Source of the DNA: Paenibacillus roseus
GTDB taxonomy: Bacteria; Bacillota; Bacilli; Paenibacillales; Paenibacillaceae
Direction: 5' to 3'
Length of the DNA: 64,000 nt
Assembly: GCF_016424485.1 (NCBI RefSeq)
Contig: NZ_JAELUP010000065.1
Span: 147,227 to 211,226, forward strand
Position 1 is the first letter of the stretch; each line of letters begins with the position of its first letter. The position numbers and the translations under genes are program-made. The notes below the pieces were generated by a model. That model made no database searches. It saw only the letters and a program-made list of their open reading frames with translations, and was not told where the DNA came from. Below, piece by piece: positions 21,724 to 30,562 of this stretch.

Positions 21724-22021
21724 CCTTCTACTGCTCTCCTTCCATCCTCAACTCCAACACTTGCTTGTATCCATGATTCAGCCTGCACCGACCGCCCCCC
21801 GCGATGGACAGCGGCGGAAAACTTGTCGCAATTGTTTTTTTCTTACTATAGAAATTCGCCTTTTACGGGTCTGAATCCTATCTGAACGGGAAACTTCGCA
21901 GAGAGCAACATCTTCCAGCCCTTGCTCCCGCAGCTCACATTGGACGGACGGCCTCACATAACTGACCGCAAAATGAATATATTGATTACCATACTTTTAT
22001 TTTTACGGGAGGGAATCACTC

Positions 22022-23170
22022 ATGGCAGAGCCGCTATTTATTGTATCGCGCGAGGACTGGTCCTTGCACCGCAAAGGCTACGAGGATCAGGCCCGTCATC
22101 AGGAGAAGGTGCGGGAGGCCATCAAGCAAAATCTCCCCGACATTCTCACAGACGAGAGCATTATCATGTCCGACGGCCGGCAAATTGTCAAGGTGCCGAT
22201 CAAAAGTGTGGATGAATACCGCTTCATATACAACTTCAACAAGCAGCAGCATGTCGGGCAAGGCGACGGCGATTCGCAGGTAGGCGATGTGCTCGGCGTC
22301 GATCCGCAGGCCAAAAAAGGGCCGGGCAAAGGACAGGGCGCGGGCGACCAGCCGGGAGAGGAGTATCTGGAGACGGAGATCAGCATGGCTGAGCTGGAGG
22401 ATCTGCTGTTCGAGGAATTGGAGCTGCCTAATCTCGAAAACAAACAAAAAGAACAGATGCAAGCCGAGGACATCGTATTCCATGACATCCGCAAAAAGGG
22501 CATTATGTCCAACATCGACAAGAAGCGGACGATCATGGAAAATTTGCGACGCAATGCAAGCCGAGGCATCTCCGGCATTGCGGGAATATCCCCGGATGAC
22601 TTGCGGTTTAAAACATGGGAGGAGGTCACAAGACCCCACTCCAATGCCGTTGTGCTGGCGCTTATGGATACATCGGGCAGTATGGGCTCATTTGAAAAAT
22701 ATGTCGCCCGCAGCTTCTTCTTCTGGATGACCAAATTCCTCCGCCGCAAATACGAGCACGTAGAAATTGTTTTTATCGCCCACCATACGGAAGCCAGGGA
22801 AGTTACGGAAGAGGAGTTTTTCACGCGAGGCGAGAGCGGCGGCACCATCTGCTCATCAGCTTATCAGAAGGCGCTCGATATTATCGACAGCCGCTATCCG
22901 GTGGCCAGTTGGAACATCTACCCCTTCCACTTCTCGGACGGCGACAATCTGACCTCGGATAACGAAAAATGCGTCAAGCTTATTGAACAGCTGATGCAGC
23001 GGACGAATTTGTTCGGCTACGGCGAGGTGAACCAGTACAACCGCAGCAGCACCTTGATGTCGGCCTACAAACATATCAACAACAAGAAATTTATGTACTC
23101 CATCATTCGCGAGAAAGGCGAAGTCTACAAGACGTTGAAAACATTTTTCTCCAACCCGGCGCAGGCCTGA
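22022..23170 (+). CDS. yhbH: Sporulation protein YhbH (UPF0229, VWA-domain)
   Basis: 382 residues. The N-terminal part has a basic, Gly/Gln-rich linker. The C-terminal half is a von Willebrand A-like domain with the MIDAS motif MDTSGSMGS near residue 217 and a conserved GGTICSSAY block. In Bacillus the gene is expressed in sporulation under sigma-E and usually sits beside prkA and spoVR. Here spoVR is about 7.4 kb away, separated by the tox-like cluster. CGGGAGGG lies 9 bases before the ATG. A possible sigma-E -10 (CATACTTT) lies about 30 bases upstream with a weak -35. Confidence 0.92.
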   Translation: MAEPLFIVSREDWSLHRKGYEDQARHQEKVREAIKQNLPDILTDESIIMSDGRQIVKVPIKSVDEYRFIYNFNKQQHVGQGDGDSQVGDVLGVDPQAKKGPGKGQGAGDQPGEEYLETEISMAELEDLLFEELELPNLENKQKEQMQAEDIVFHDIRKKGIMSNIDKKRTIMENLRRNASRGISGIAGISPDDLRFKTWEEVTRPHSNAVVLALMDTSGSMGSFEKYVARSFFFWMTKFLRRKYEHVEIVFIAHHTEAREVTEEEFFTRGESGGTICSSAYQKALDIIDSRYPVASWNIYPFHFSDGDNLTSDNEKCVKLIEQLMQRTNLFGYGEVNQYNRSSTLMSAYKHINNKKFMYSIIREKGEVYKTLKTFFSNPAQA

Positions 23171-23331
23171 CTCCCCCTTGCTTCTTTAGTTCGAACAAAA
23201 GCCAGCCCGCTACCGGATGGAACTGCCCTCGTAACAAAACACCTTCAAGCGAATACCTTCATGTCGTAGATGTTAAAGACAACTTTGGAGGTGTTTTTAC
23301 GTTGGCAACAAGATTACATTAACTATTATAA

Positions 23332-23365
23332 ATGAGGGGCAGTCAAAACGAGAAGTGCCCCTTGT
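23332..23365 (-). terminator. Possible terminator of the tox-like operon
   Basis: GAGGGGCA / TGCCCCTT inverted repeat just past the GTP cyclohydrolase stop at 23373. The T-run is weak (ATTTATAAT), so efficiency is uncertain. Confidence 0.5.
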
Positions 23366-23372
23366 AAGCGGT

Positions 23373-24149
23373 CTATATATGTCTCATTTCCCTGGCACCC
23401 TTCCCATCTAAAAAATGGCCGGACCGTTTAATTTTAGTGTTGATGTATTTTTCATTGTATAGGGTCCGATCAGCCCATAATGGTGTCCTATTAGTAATTT
23501 TCAATCCAGATTCTTGCAGTGCCTTAACTTTTTCAGGATTGTTCGTAATTAAAGTAATAGATTTATTTCTTAGATAAGAGAGAATATTACAAGCTTCTGT
23601 GTAATCACGAGAATCATCCGAATATCCTAATAATAAATTTGCATCCACGGTGTCTATTCCTTGTTCTTGTAGCAAATAAGCCATTGCTTTGCTAATTAAT
23701 CCGATTCCACGTCCTTCTTGATTGGCAAGGTAAAAAAGAGCACCTGTCCCGTGACTGATCATCATTTTCATAGACGTACGGAGTTGAAAACCACAATCGC
23801 AACGCATGCTGCCAAATATGTCACCTGTATGGCAAATACTATGCATACGAACAAGAGCATCCTCGCTATGCTGAAAATCACCATAAACCAATACGCTTGA
23901 ATGCTGAAATTCAGCCAAATTTAAAGCAGCCAGTTCTTCTAGAACGCTCCCCATATTCCCTGCTTTGTTTATTAGACTGGAGGCATCTCCTTCGCTTACC
24001 TTTAACCAACAATACAATTGGAATAAGTAGATTTTATTATCAATATCGATTGGCAGTTGGACCGGGCCCACCAGTATGAGTCGGGACTCATTATAAGGGA
24101 CAATTTGAACTTTCTCCTCTAGAAGTAAACTGACGTCGGGTGGAATCAC
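23373..24149 (-). CDS. GTP cyclohydrolase II, ToxB-like
   Basis: 258 residues from the GTG at 24149, which has AGGAAGGTG 6 bases upstream; a GTG at 24158 lies inside that site. GTP cyclohydrolase II opens GTP to a diaminopyrimidinone ribosyl phosphate. All active-site features are kept: zinc ligands C106, C117 and C119 (ICHTGDIFGSMRCDCG), FYLANQEGRGIGL with Y140, D179 and R181 (DDSRDY), and LITNNPEK. An extra N-terminal region of about 85 residues precedes the catalytic core. There is no riboflavin operon around it. It is last in a cluster with WD40 and FGE-fold genes, the ToxB-ToxC-ToxD trio of toxoflavin biosynthesis, so a role in azapteridine synthesis is inferred. Confidence 0.9.
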   Translation of the reverse strand: MIPPDVSLLLEEKVQIVPYNESRLILVGPVQLPIDIDNKIYLFQLYCWLKVSEGDASSLINKAGNMGSVLEELAALNLAEFQHSSVLVYGDFQHSEDALVRMHSICHTGDIFGSMRCDCGFQLRTSMKMMISHGTGALFYLANQEGRGIGLISKAMAYLLQEQGIDTVDANLLLGYSDDSRDYTEACNILSYLRNKSITLITNNPEKVKALQESGLKITNRTPLWADRTLYNEKYINTKIKRSGHFLDGKGAREMRHI

Positions 24150-24167
24150 TAAGCGCACCTTCCTAAC

Positions 24168-26042
24168 TTAAAGCAGTTCAATACGGGAGTCTTGTAAAGG
24201 TCTATATTCAGATTTTACTTTTTGAATCATTTCACGGTACGTATCGATGATTGAATGAGAAACAGGATCAAAAATATAAATGGCCCCGTCATAAGAGGAA
24301 GCTGCAATATGACTCCCAATTTTTGCAACACTGCTTATCCCGTTTTGAGCAACATTTATTGTATTTAAGTCGCCGGTCTCCAAGGATACAACAATCAGAT
24401 TCCCCCAGTAATCCCCTGCTACAATTATGGAATCACTATAGAAGGACACCGATTTTAATGACTTTCGGCCTAAGCTGACTGTATGAATTGGCTGAGCGGT
24501 ATCGAAATCATACACTCTTAGTGTAAAATCTCTAGAGACCGTTGCAATCCGACTGCCAGATTCTGAAATATCCAGGTCGTTGATAATCGCCGTATGGCCC
24601 AGATACGAATTTTTCTTGTTTCCATCAAAATCCCATGAGATAATCTCTCCGTTTGCAGAACAACTTACGCCTACAGTTGAATTTGGATGTAGTCTTAGCG
24701 CTTTAACAGCTCCGTCATGAGGATAAAATTTCCGAACCTGCTCTCCCGAAATATTCAATTGCACAACGGCTCCGCTATAACAGCCAATAAATGAGTAATG
24801 ATAATAATCGGGATGTGAGCTGATACGAATTGAATTTATCGGCCCTTCCCCAATCAAAACCTCTTTGCTGTGTGTAAGTCTATCCATTTCATAGTTGAAA
24901 TAGTGAACACGCTGATTATGTGCTCCCGTAATTAAAAATTTCTCATGGGCAGCAATTGCATTCATTAAAAACCTTCCGCTTGTAGGGGCAGCGGACGTAA
25001 CACGGACAGGATGGGAATCTTCAATCGCAACAACACGGACATATCCGTCATCGCTCACTGATCCAACTTTCCCCCTACTTACTTCCGCAATTTCATTAAA
25101 GCATGCATTTCCATTTGTTTCATCTATTCCTATTTCATTCATGAATTTTCCTGTCTCTGCATCCCAAACTAATAGTGTACCGTCAAAAGTACCGGCAAAA
25201 ATATGTGTGCTATCCTCAGACCACACTAAAGACCGTTCCCATTTGCTCGGGAAATTCTCAAGCTCTATTTTCTCTTCAAAAGTATGAGCATCCCAAATTC
25301 TTACTCGCTGATCATAAGCAGCGGACAAGATTGATCCGTCAATGAAAGAACAAGATACTTTCTTTATACCGGAAGAATGAGCCTTGATCTCGTGTAGCAT
25401 GGTTCCGTCTTCAATGTCGAAAATACGTACATAACCATCATCACATCCAAGTATGACCCTGTGTTGAATTAAATCTATTGCACAGGTATCCGTTTCAACA
25501 TCAAAGGGACCCCATTGATTTAACAAATCCCCTGTATCTAAAGACCATACCCTTAATGTCTTATCATCGCCCGTCGAATATATTTTTCTATCATGATAGG
25601 CTAACGATAAAACATCCTTGCTATGGCCCTCTAAAATTTTTATGATTGCACCAGTAGTTAAGTTCCAGACGATGATTCTACGGTCTCTTGAAGCAGATAT
25701 GCCTATATTCTCCTCTGCAAAAATAAAATCCTCAACGTCATCATAATGTCCGATTAAGTTCTTTATGAATTTCCCTTCTTGAATATCCCATATTCCAATT
25801 GAATAATCTGAAGAGCATGATGCAGCAAGTGTTCCTGCCCGATCTATTGTGATTCGATTCACTAGATGCTTATGATACCCTAATAAGCTTATTTCGCCAG
25901 TTATATAATTATATTTTGCCACAGCACCATCATAAGCAGAGGTGACAAGCCAAGGCGAATCCGGTATTTGCACAACACTTGTTACGGGGCCTCTATGTCT
26001 TGTAAAAACCCTGTTTTTTTCCTCTATACTCAAAATGCTCAT
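24168..26042 (-). CDS. WD40-repeat protein, ToxC-like
   Basis: 624 residues, cytosolic, no signal peptide. About 13-14 WD-type repeats run from residue 15 to 610, for example DRRIIVWNLTTGAIIKILEG, DKTLRVWSLDTGDLLNQWG and DQRVRIWDAHTFEEKIELEN. This suggests two seven-bladed propellers. It overlaps the upstream FGE-fold gene by 4 bases, and GTP cyclohydrolase II follows 18 bases later. In toxoflavin clusters ToxC is a WD40 protein in just this position, with no defined chemistry; scaffolding of the pathway enzymes is the usual suggestion. Base composition is AT-rich relative to the sporulation genes on both sides. Confidence 0.85.
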   Translation of the reverse strand: MSILSIEEKNRVFTRHRGPVTSVVQIPDSPWLVTSAYDGAVAKYNYITGEISLLGYHKHLVNRITIDRAGTLAASCSSDYSIGIWDIQEGKFIKNLIGHYDDVEDFIFAEENIGISASRDRRIIVWNLTTGAIIKILEGHSKDVLSLAYHDRKIYSTGDDKTLRVWSLDTGDLLNQWGPFDVETDTCAIDLIQHRVILGCDDGYVRIFDIEDGTMLHEIKAHSSGIKKVSCSFIDGSILSAAYDQRVRIWDAHTFEEKIELENFPSKWERSLVWSEDSTHIFAGTFDGTLLVWDAETGKFMNEIGIDETNGNACFNEIAEVSRGKVGSVSDDGYVRVVAIEDSHPVRVTSAAPTSGRFLMNAIAAHEKFLITGAHNQRVHYFNYEMDRLTHSKEVLIGEGPINSIRISSHPDYYHYSFIGCYSGAVVQLNISGEQVRKFYPHDGAVKALRLHPNSTVGVSCSANGEIISWDFDGNKKNSYLGHTAIINDLDISESGSRIATVSRDFTLRVYDFDTAQPIHTVSLGRKSLKSVSFYSDSIIVAGDYWGNLIVVSLETGDLNTINVAQNGISSVAKIGSHIAASSYDGAIYIFDPVSHSIIDTYREMIQKVKSEYRPLQDSRIELL

Positions 26043-26833
26043 GCTTCATCCTCCCTTGTATCTGATCTGCTTTCTCTAACCACCCTAAAACCGGTAAATC
26101 GAAACTCCGGCGAGGGAAATGGGCCGTGTCTTCTAGCTACTCTGCATAAGTCGCCCCCTCTTGCAAATGACCCTCCCTTTAGAATTTGATATCCTTCACC
26201 TAGAGCATAATGAATATCATCATCTATGTACTCACCGCCAGGGTATGCTCCATATCTGGTCGACACCCACTCCTCAACATTCCCCGCCATATCGTAAAGA
26301 CCAAAAAGGGATTTGCCTTGCTCAAAATATCTGACCGGGGTCGTAGCTCCTAATCCCGATTCAAATGAGTTACAATATCCAGGTTCCCAATTGTCTCCCC
26401 ATGGATACTCCCTTTTTGTGGCGCCGCGGGCCGCATATTCCCATTGAACTTCAGAAGGCAAGGAAACTTTAAAGCCGTTTTGTTCACCAAACCATAGGCA
26501 GAAATCCTCTGCTTCTATGTAGCTGACACCCCATACCGGGCAGTCAACTCCTCCGCCAAGTTCACGATTGCTTAGGCTCTCAGGCTTGCTTTTATTTCTT
26601 TCTTCCACATAACATTGATATAATCCATTTGGAATTAATACATCAGAAATTTCGAATGCGGGGATGGATAGCTCTCTTTGAGGATATTCTTTCATCAAAA
26701 AACTTTTAAAAGATGGAATGTAACGATCATCCAGCAATTTATCTTGCCAAAACAAAAAAGCCCGATTTATTTCTTCTAATGAACTGCCTATATAAGCATT
26801 CCCCGACGGTATTTTGATCCACTCAAGCATCAT
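26039..26833 (-). CDS. FGE-sulfatase (SUMF1) fold protein, ToxD-like
   Basis: 264 residues. The formylglycine-generating-enzyme fold is clear: LPSEVQWEYAARG at 125-137, YPWGD at 143-147, DMAGNVEEW at 181-189, LKGGSF at 218-223 and RFTGFRV at 245-251. True FGEs use a copper-binding cysteine pair after GGSF. Here only C230 is present and the first position is arginine (GGSFARGGDLC), so sulfatase activation is unlikely. ToxD of toxoflavin clusters has the same fold and is essential there. The likely role is therefore in forming the azapteridine ring, by an unknown reaction. It is coupled to the WD40 gene by a 4-base overlap and lies 2 bases after the MFS gene. Confidence 0.85.
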   Translation of the reverse strand: MMLEWIKIPSGNAYIGSSLEEINRAFLFWQDKLLDDRYIPSFKSFLMKEYPQRELSIPAFEISDVLIPNGLYQCYVEERNKSKPESLSNRELGGGVDCPVWGVSYIEAEDFCLWFGEQNGFKVSLPSEVQWEYAARGATKREYPWGDNWEPGYCNSFESGLGATTPVRYFEQGKSLFGLYDMAGNVEEWVSTRYGAYPGGEYIDDDIHYALGEGYQILKGGSFARGGDLCRVARRHGPFPSPEFRFTGFRVVRESRSDTREDEA

Positions 26834-26835
26834 AT

Positions 26836-28113
26836 CTACTTCCCTATCGTATTTTTTGATCGTACAAACGAGAGGCTTTTTCTTTTAATAGAGCCATAAT
26901 AGATTGCGATCATGAAAATTAATCCTGCCGATAGTATTAAAGTTACAGTAAGAAATGTCTGCCTGGCTCCTGTATTTGTAATGGTGAATGTGAAGAAGGC
27001 AACAATTATGGATTGCATGAGTAAACTAAAGGAATTGAAAATTGAATTAACTTTCCCAATCAGATGGTTTGGTATATGTTCCATCATAATATTTTTGCGC
27101 AAGACTCTCGTAGCTGAGTTCCCAATACCAGCCAGGCTCCTTAAGGCCAGGAAGGGAATCAATGCAGGAAATAAGTAAACACCCAAATTAAAAATCAGAT
27201 ATAGCGTAAAAGTGACAAAAATAGAATTGAAGCTGCCCATATACTTAGCCAAATATGAAGCTATAATACCGCCTAACATAGCACTAAATGCATAAATAAA
27301 GCTTGAATAGCCTTGAACATCCGGCAGTTGATTCAAATCTGTATACAAAAATATAGGGTTAACATAATTTCCAATCAAAACCATTATACTCGGAAACAAA
27401 GCGACCATGAGGAAAATGATTAGATAACGGTTATTTTTTACATAACCCCAGGCTTCAGATACATCATTCCTGAGTGTTTTTTTAGATTTTGGCTCTGTCG
27501 AACTATCTTTATCCTTTAATTTATACGGAATAAAGAGGAACCAGATGATTGCCATTACCGACGAAACCATATCGAGCATTAGAATGGTGACGACATTTAG
27601 AGTCATGATCAGAACACCGACAAGACCGGCACTGATAAAGGCGGCTGCCTGGCTTTGTACTTCTATAGCGCTATTTATTTTCCTGAATTCATCTTTATTG
27701 AATATTTCTTGTGTAAACGCCATAAGTGCAGGAAACTGAAGCGAATAATAAATAGTGCTTAGAACGGATTGAACAGCAAGTAATGAAAAAGGGATGGAAC
27801 CATATATGAAATGGCACCCAACCAACACACTGGTAGCAGCAATATTTTGCAACTCGCAAAATATAAGAACTTTTTTTCTGGAATATCTGTCTACGATTAA
27901 ACCTAGATAAGGGGATAAAAAGAAAACAAGCAAATTAATCGCAATAAAAAGATAACCAAATTTTTTCGCTCCATCATGCATGTTAATAATCAAGTAAGGG
28001 ATTATAAACGCAGTAATGCCTGAGCCGATTGAAGTTACGATGTTGGCCCCGAACAAATGGATCAGTTTGTAATTGAATGTAATATTAATCTCTCCTTGCT
28101 GAAGTTCAGACAT
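26836..28113 (-). CDS. MFS transporter, probable exporter of the tox-like product
   Basis: 425 residues with about 12 hydrophobic segments and the MFS loop motif GLIVDRYSRKKVLIF near residue 72-86. It belongs to the drug/metabolite exporter side of the superfamily (MFS_3-like). Its position inside the operon points to export of, and self-protection from, the product; this is inference. The ATG at 28113 lacks a clear ribosome site. AAGGAGAG lies about 25 bases inside the frame, before a non-standard ATT, so the true start is uncertain. Confidence 0.85.
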   Translation of the reverse strand: MSELQQGEINITFNYKLIHLFGANIVTSIGSGITAFIIPYLIINMHDGAKKFGYLFIAINLLVFFLSPYLGLIVDRYSRKKVLIFCELQNIAATSVLVGCHFIYGSIPFSLLAVQSVLSTIYYSLQFPALMAFTQEIFNKDEFRKINSAIEVQSQAAAFISAGLVGVLIMTLNVVTILMLDMVSSVMAIIWFLFIPYKLKDKDSSTEPKSKKTLRNDVSEAWGYVKNNRYLIIFLMVALFPSIMVLIGNYVNPIFLYTDLNQLPDVQGYSSFIYAFSAMLGGIIASYLAKYMGSFNSIFVTFTLYLIFNLGVYLFPALIPFLALRSLAGIGNSATRVLRKNIMMEHIPNHLIGKVNSIFNSFSLLMQSIIVAFFTFTITNTGARQTFLTVTLILSAGLIFMIAIYYGSIKRKSLSFVRSKNTIGK

Positions 28114-28198
28114 TAAAGCTTAAATTGTTTAATCGGTGAAATGTCTATACCGAAGATTGGACTAATTCTTCGGATACGGATTCGAGGCCTTATACATA

Positions 28199-30043
28199 CT
28201 AATTAGAATTCAGGTAAAACTCTCTAACTTTTATAGGTGAGCCCTCGATAATTTTATAAACATTTATGAATCCGCCGTTTCCGCCAACCAGTAAGATTTT
28301 ATTTCCTTCATGATCCACTTTACCTGCCAATCCTTTCGGAAAATCGTAAAGCGGTTCAATTAAATCTACCATTTCCCCGCTTTCATACTCGAAAGCTCCA
28401 ATCTGTTTACCATAATTGATTACAAAAACAAAATCTCCTAATTTGATTCCATTTTCTTTCGTATTCCACAATAACTCATAGAAAACTTTTTCAATTTTCA
28501 TATTGTTAAAATCGATCTCCGCGAGTCCAAAGGAACCGACTATAAAATATTTATTGTCCGACTTGATGAACCGCTTTGGATAGCCTCCCAAATCAAGGTG
28601 ACCAACTTGCTCAAAAGAGGTATTATAAACATATAAATCACCTTCTTTTGTTCCCACTGCTTTATACTCTTCTGTATATCCAGTTACATAAACTGGAGCT
28701 TTATATTGTCTTTTATGAATCACCGTTCCATTATCCGTATTCAACTCATACAAGACACCGCTATCCAGTGCGATCAGAGCAGATGAAAAGCGTGCATCTA
28801 CTGCAATGTGCTTTGGTAAATCCTCAAGCTTCTTATACCACTGGACATGACCTTCTTTAGTAGCTTTAAATACATTATAGGTTTTTGAAATTGCAATATA
28901 AGAACCGTCAGGGAATGGGCATACCCGGAGCAAGATTCCAAATGCATGTTGGTGATGAGCAATTTTTTCAATTTTGACATTGTTAAATTTTGCAGTCTGA
29001 TAACTAATAATATCAATATTCCGTCCGGAAGAAATATACAGTATGGAATCATTCTCAGGGTGAGGTTCAATAGCCCAAATACATTGGTAGTCAAACTGTC
29101 CGGATGCTAAAATTTTACCTCTATTATCAGTTTTTATAATTTCCCCACTTTGCATAAGTAAATATAAATGCTTCTTGGCGTAAACACCACCAATTAATTG
29201 ATGCTCAAAAGGACCTACTGCTGCTTTAAGTTTCAAATCCTTTTGCTGATTATCAAACACGTACAGCTTTCCATCAAATCCGCCTGTATATATTTCCGTG
29301 TAATCTTCATTAAATTGCAAAAACTCTACATCATCTGTAGTAAACGGGTATTCTTTCTTCTCAAGTGTATCCTTCTCCAAAGTTACAATGCCGTTCTTGA
29401 CGTTGCGGTCTTCATCCAGACCATAGTCTTGGGTAGCGATGAATCTATCATGCCTCTTGTCATAACGAATGATGTGCACGTTGCCGCTATCAACTGCGAT
29501 ATTCTCTTTAAATTCTAAATTCTCAAAATCCGCCATGTGAACCATGCCACAATTCTCAGAAATGATTTGCACTTCTGGAGATTCTGTACAAACACAATCA
29601 ACAAAAGAATCCTTATTGAATCTAGGTAAAATATCAAGAACTTCAAAACTCTCCTGATCAATAACTACAAATTGAGCATAACCGTTATTAGTATACAACT
29701 TCCCTTTATACGTTCCAATGCCGCGTGATAGAGTGGGCGAGGGCACTTCATCCAAAGACTCCAAATATTTTTCTTCCCTCAACGGGTAGGCATCATGAAA
29801 ATCTAATGGCTTTAACGTAGCCAAATCCCACTTGCCTACCAATCCCGTGATGTCCTTGGTAAAAATGTATTGATTGTCAAAGGTGATTGCATTAATCATG
29901 TTATTGGCATGAGTGGAAGGAGATGACTTGATGAGGTTTAGATCAGGGTCAAGATAGTGAATTCTCCCTCTAATGTCAGCAGTAAGAATCAGGTCCATAC
30001 TTTCTACGTATAAAATTTTTGATAACCGATCAGCTATATTCAC
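28199..30043 (-). CDS. Second beta-propeller protein of the tox-like cluster
   Basis: 614 residues from the GTG at 30043 (AGGGGG 7 bases upstream). It consists of repeating four-stranded blades without the classic WD ending, for example GGFDGKLYVFDNQQKDLKL, GTKEGDLYVYNTSFEQVGH and GGNGGFINVYKII at the end. It is cytosolic, with no signal peptide. It is not closely like the WD40 protein at 24168 but of the same length class. This is the first full-length gene after the 18-codon ORF, separated from it by a UNCG hairpin. Known tox operons have one WD protein, so this second propeller is an addition. No enzymatic motif is visible; binding of the peptide or of enzymes is possible. Confidence 0.75.
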   Translation of the reverse strand: MNIADRLSKILYVESMDLILTADIRGRIHYLDPDLNLIKSSPSTHANNMINAITFDNQYIFTKDITGLVGKWDLATLKPLDFHDAYPLREEKYLESLDEVPSPTLSRGIGTYKGKLYTNNGYAQFVVIDQESFEVLDILPRFNKDSFVDCVCTESPEVQIISENCGMVHMADFENLEFKENIAVDSGNVHIIRYDKRHDRFIATQDYGLDEDRNVKNGIVTLEKDTLEKKEYPFTTDDVEFLQFNEDYTEIYTGGFDGKLYVFDNQQKDLKLKAAVGPFEHQLIGGVYAKKHLYLLMQSGEIIKTDNRGKILASGQFDYQCIWAIEPHPENDSILYISSGRNIDIISYQTAKFNNVKIEKIAHHQHAFGILLRVCPFPDGSYIAISKTYNVFKATKEGHVQWYKKLEDLPKHIAVDARFSSALIALDSGVLYELNTDNGTVIHKRQYKAPVYVTGYTEEYKAVGTKEGDLYVYNTSFEQVGHLDLGGYPKRFIKSDNKYFIVGSFGLAEIDFNNMKIEKVFYELLWNTKENGIKLGDFVFVINYGKQIGAFEYESGEMVDLIEPLYDFPKGLAGKVDHEGNKILLVGGNGGFINVYKIIEGSPIKVREFYLNSN

Positions 30044-30114
30044 AAATGTTCCCCCTGACATAGGCATTATATATCCGAAAACCAGCCTGCTACGCTTATT
30101 CAATTAAATCTTGA

Positions 30115-30134
30115 ACCCCCTGCGGACAGGGGGT
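30115..30134 (-). terminator. UNCG-type hairpin between the short ORF and the propeller gene
   Basis: Perfect 8-bp stem (minus strand ACCCCCTG / CAGGGGGT) with a TCCG loop. It is followed by TTCAAGATTTAATTG, which is too poor in T for full termination. It probably acts as a partial terminator, attenuator or RNA-stabilising end, giving more of the short ORF than of the genes behind it. Confidence 0.6.
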
Positions 30135-30163
30135 CTGGAAAATCAAAGAAGAAACCATTAAGC

Positions 30164-30220
30164 TTACTTGTCCATAATAATGTTACCGCGTACAGGCTTG
30201 ATAAAAACTTTTCGCCGCAT
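30164..30220 (-). CDS. 18-residue peptide ORF heading the tox-like cluster
   Basis: The ORF encodes MRRKVFIKPVRGNIIMDK. Evidence that it is translated: AAGGAGGTG, an almost full anti-16S match, lies 5-6 bases before the ATG, and a consensus-like sigma-A promoter lies 30 bases further up (-35 TTGAAA, 16 bases, -10 TATAAT). It is the first ORF of the operon and is followed by a UNCG hairpin. The peptide is basic, with one Gly-Asn and no Cys, Ser or Thr, so it is not a lanthipeptide type. It could be a precursor or carrier peptide (as PqqA is for PQQ), or a regulatory leader peptide. The sequence shows the ORF and its signals; the role is inference. Confidence 0.6.
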   Translation of the reverse strand: MRRKVFIKPVRGNIIMDK

Positions 30221-30250
30221 AAAAACACCTCCTTGTTCCAATATTATATT

Positions 30251-30278
30251 ATTATACCTTAAATATATACATTTTCAA
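30251..30278 (-). promoter_or_regulatory. Sigma-A promoter of the tox-like cluster
   Basis: Minus-strand -35 TTGAAA (30273-30278), 16-base spacer, -10 TATAAT (30251-30256). The start point would be about 25 bases before the ATG of the 18-residue ORF. Confidence 0.75.
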
Positions 30279-30498
30279 TATATTACAAATTTTTATATAA
30301 TCGCAAAACTTGACCACACTTGACATTGCACTTGATGGCTGGATGTTTATCTCAGTTCCGATTGGGCCTGATAGCAACCAGCGATATTCCTCTGAACAAA
30401 CTTACCATTTGTTAACTATATCATTATAATCTACCAATTGTCAGCAGAGAGAAAAATGGTTTCCTCAACCCAAAATAACGTCATGCTGCTCCCCCACC

Positions 30499-30527
30499 GC
30501 ATATTCCCCCTGCAAATCCCATACATA
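30499..30527 (+). promoter_or_regulatory. Sigma-E-type promoter of spoVR
   Basis: GCATATT, 14 bases, CATACATA. This closely fits the known sigma-E consensus (KMATATT, 14 bases, CATACAHT). It is 36 bases before the spoVR start. Confidence 0.7.
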
Positions 30528-30562
30528 TATAGCAAAAAGCCTTGCCCGGAGGGATGTCAAAG

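Noticed and set aside
23237..23300. AACACCT...AGGTGTTTTT inverted repeat with a GGAGGTG and a 6-codon frame
   Set aside because: Too weak to call as a gene or terminator; kept only as a possible insertion-edge mark.
28113..28198. 11-codon frame (MYKASNPYPKN) between the propeller and MFS genes
   Set aside because: No ribosome site; likely chance.
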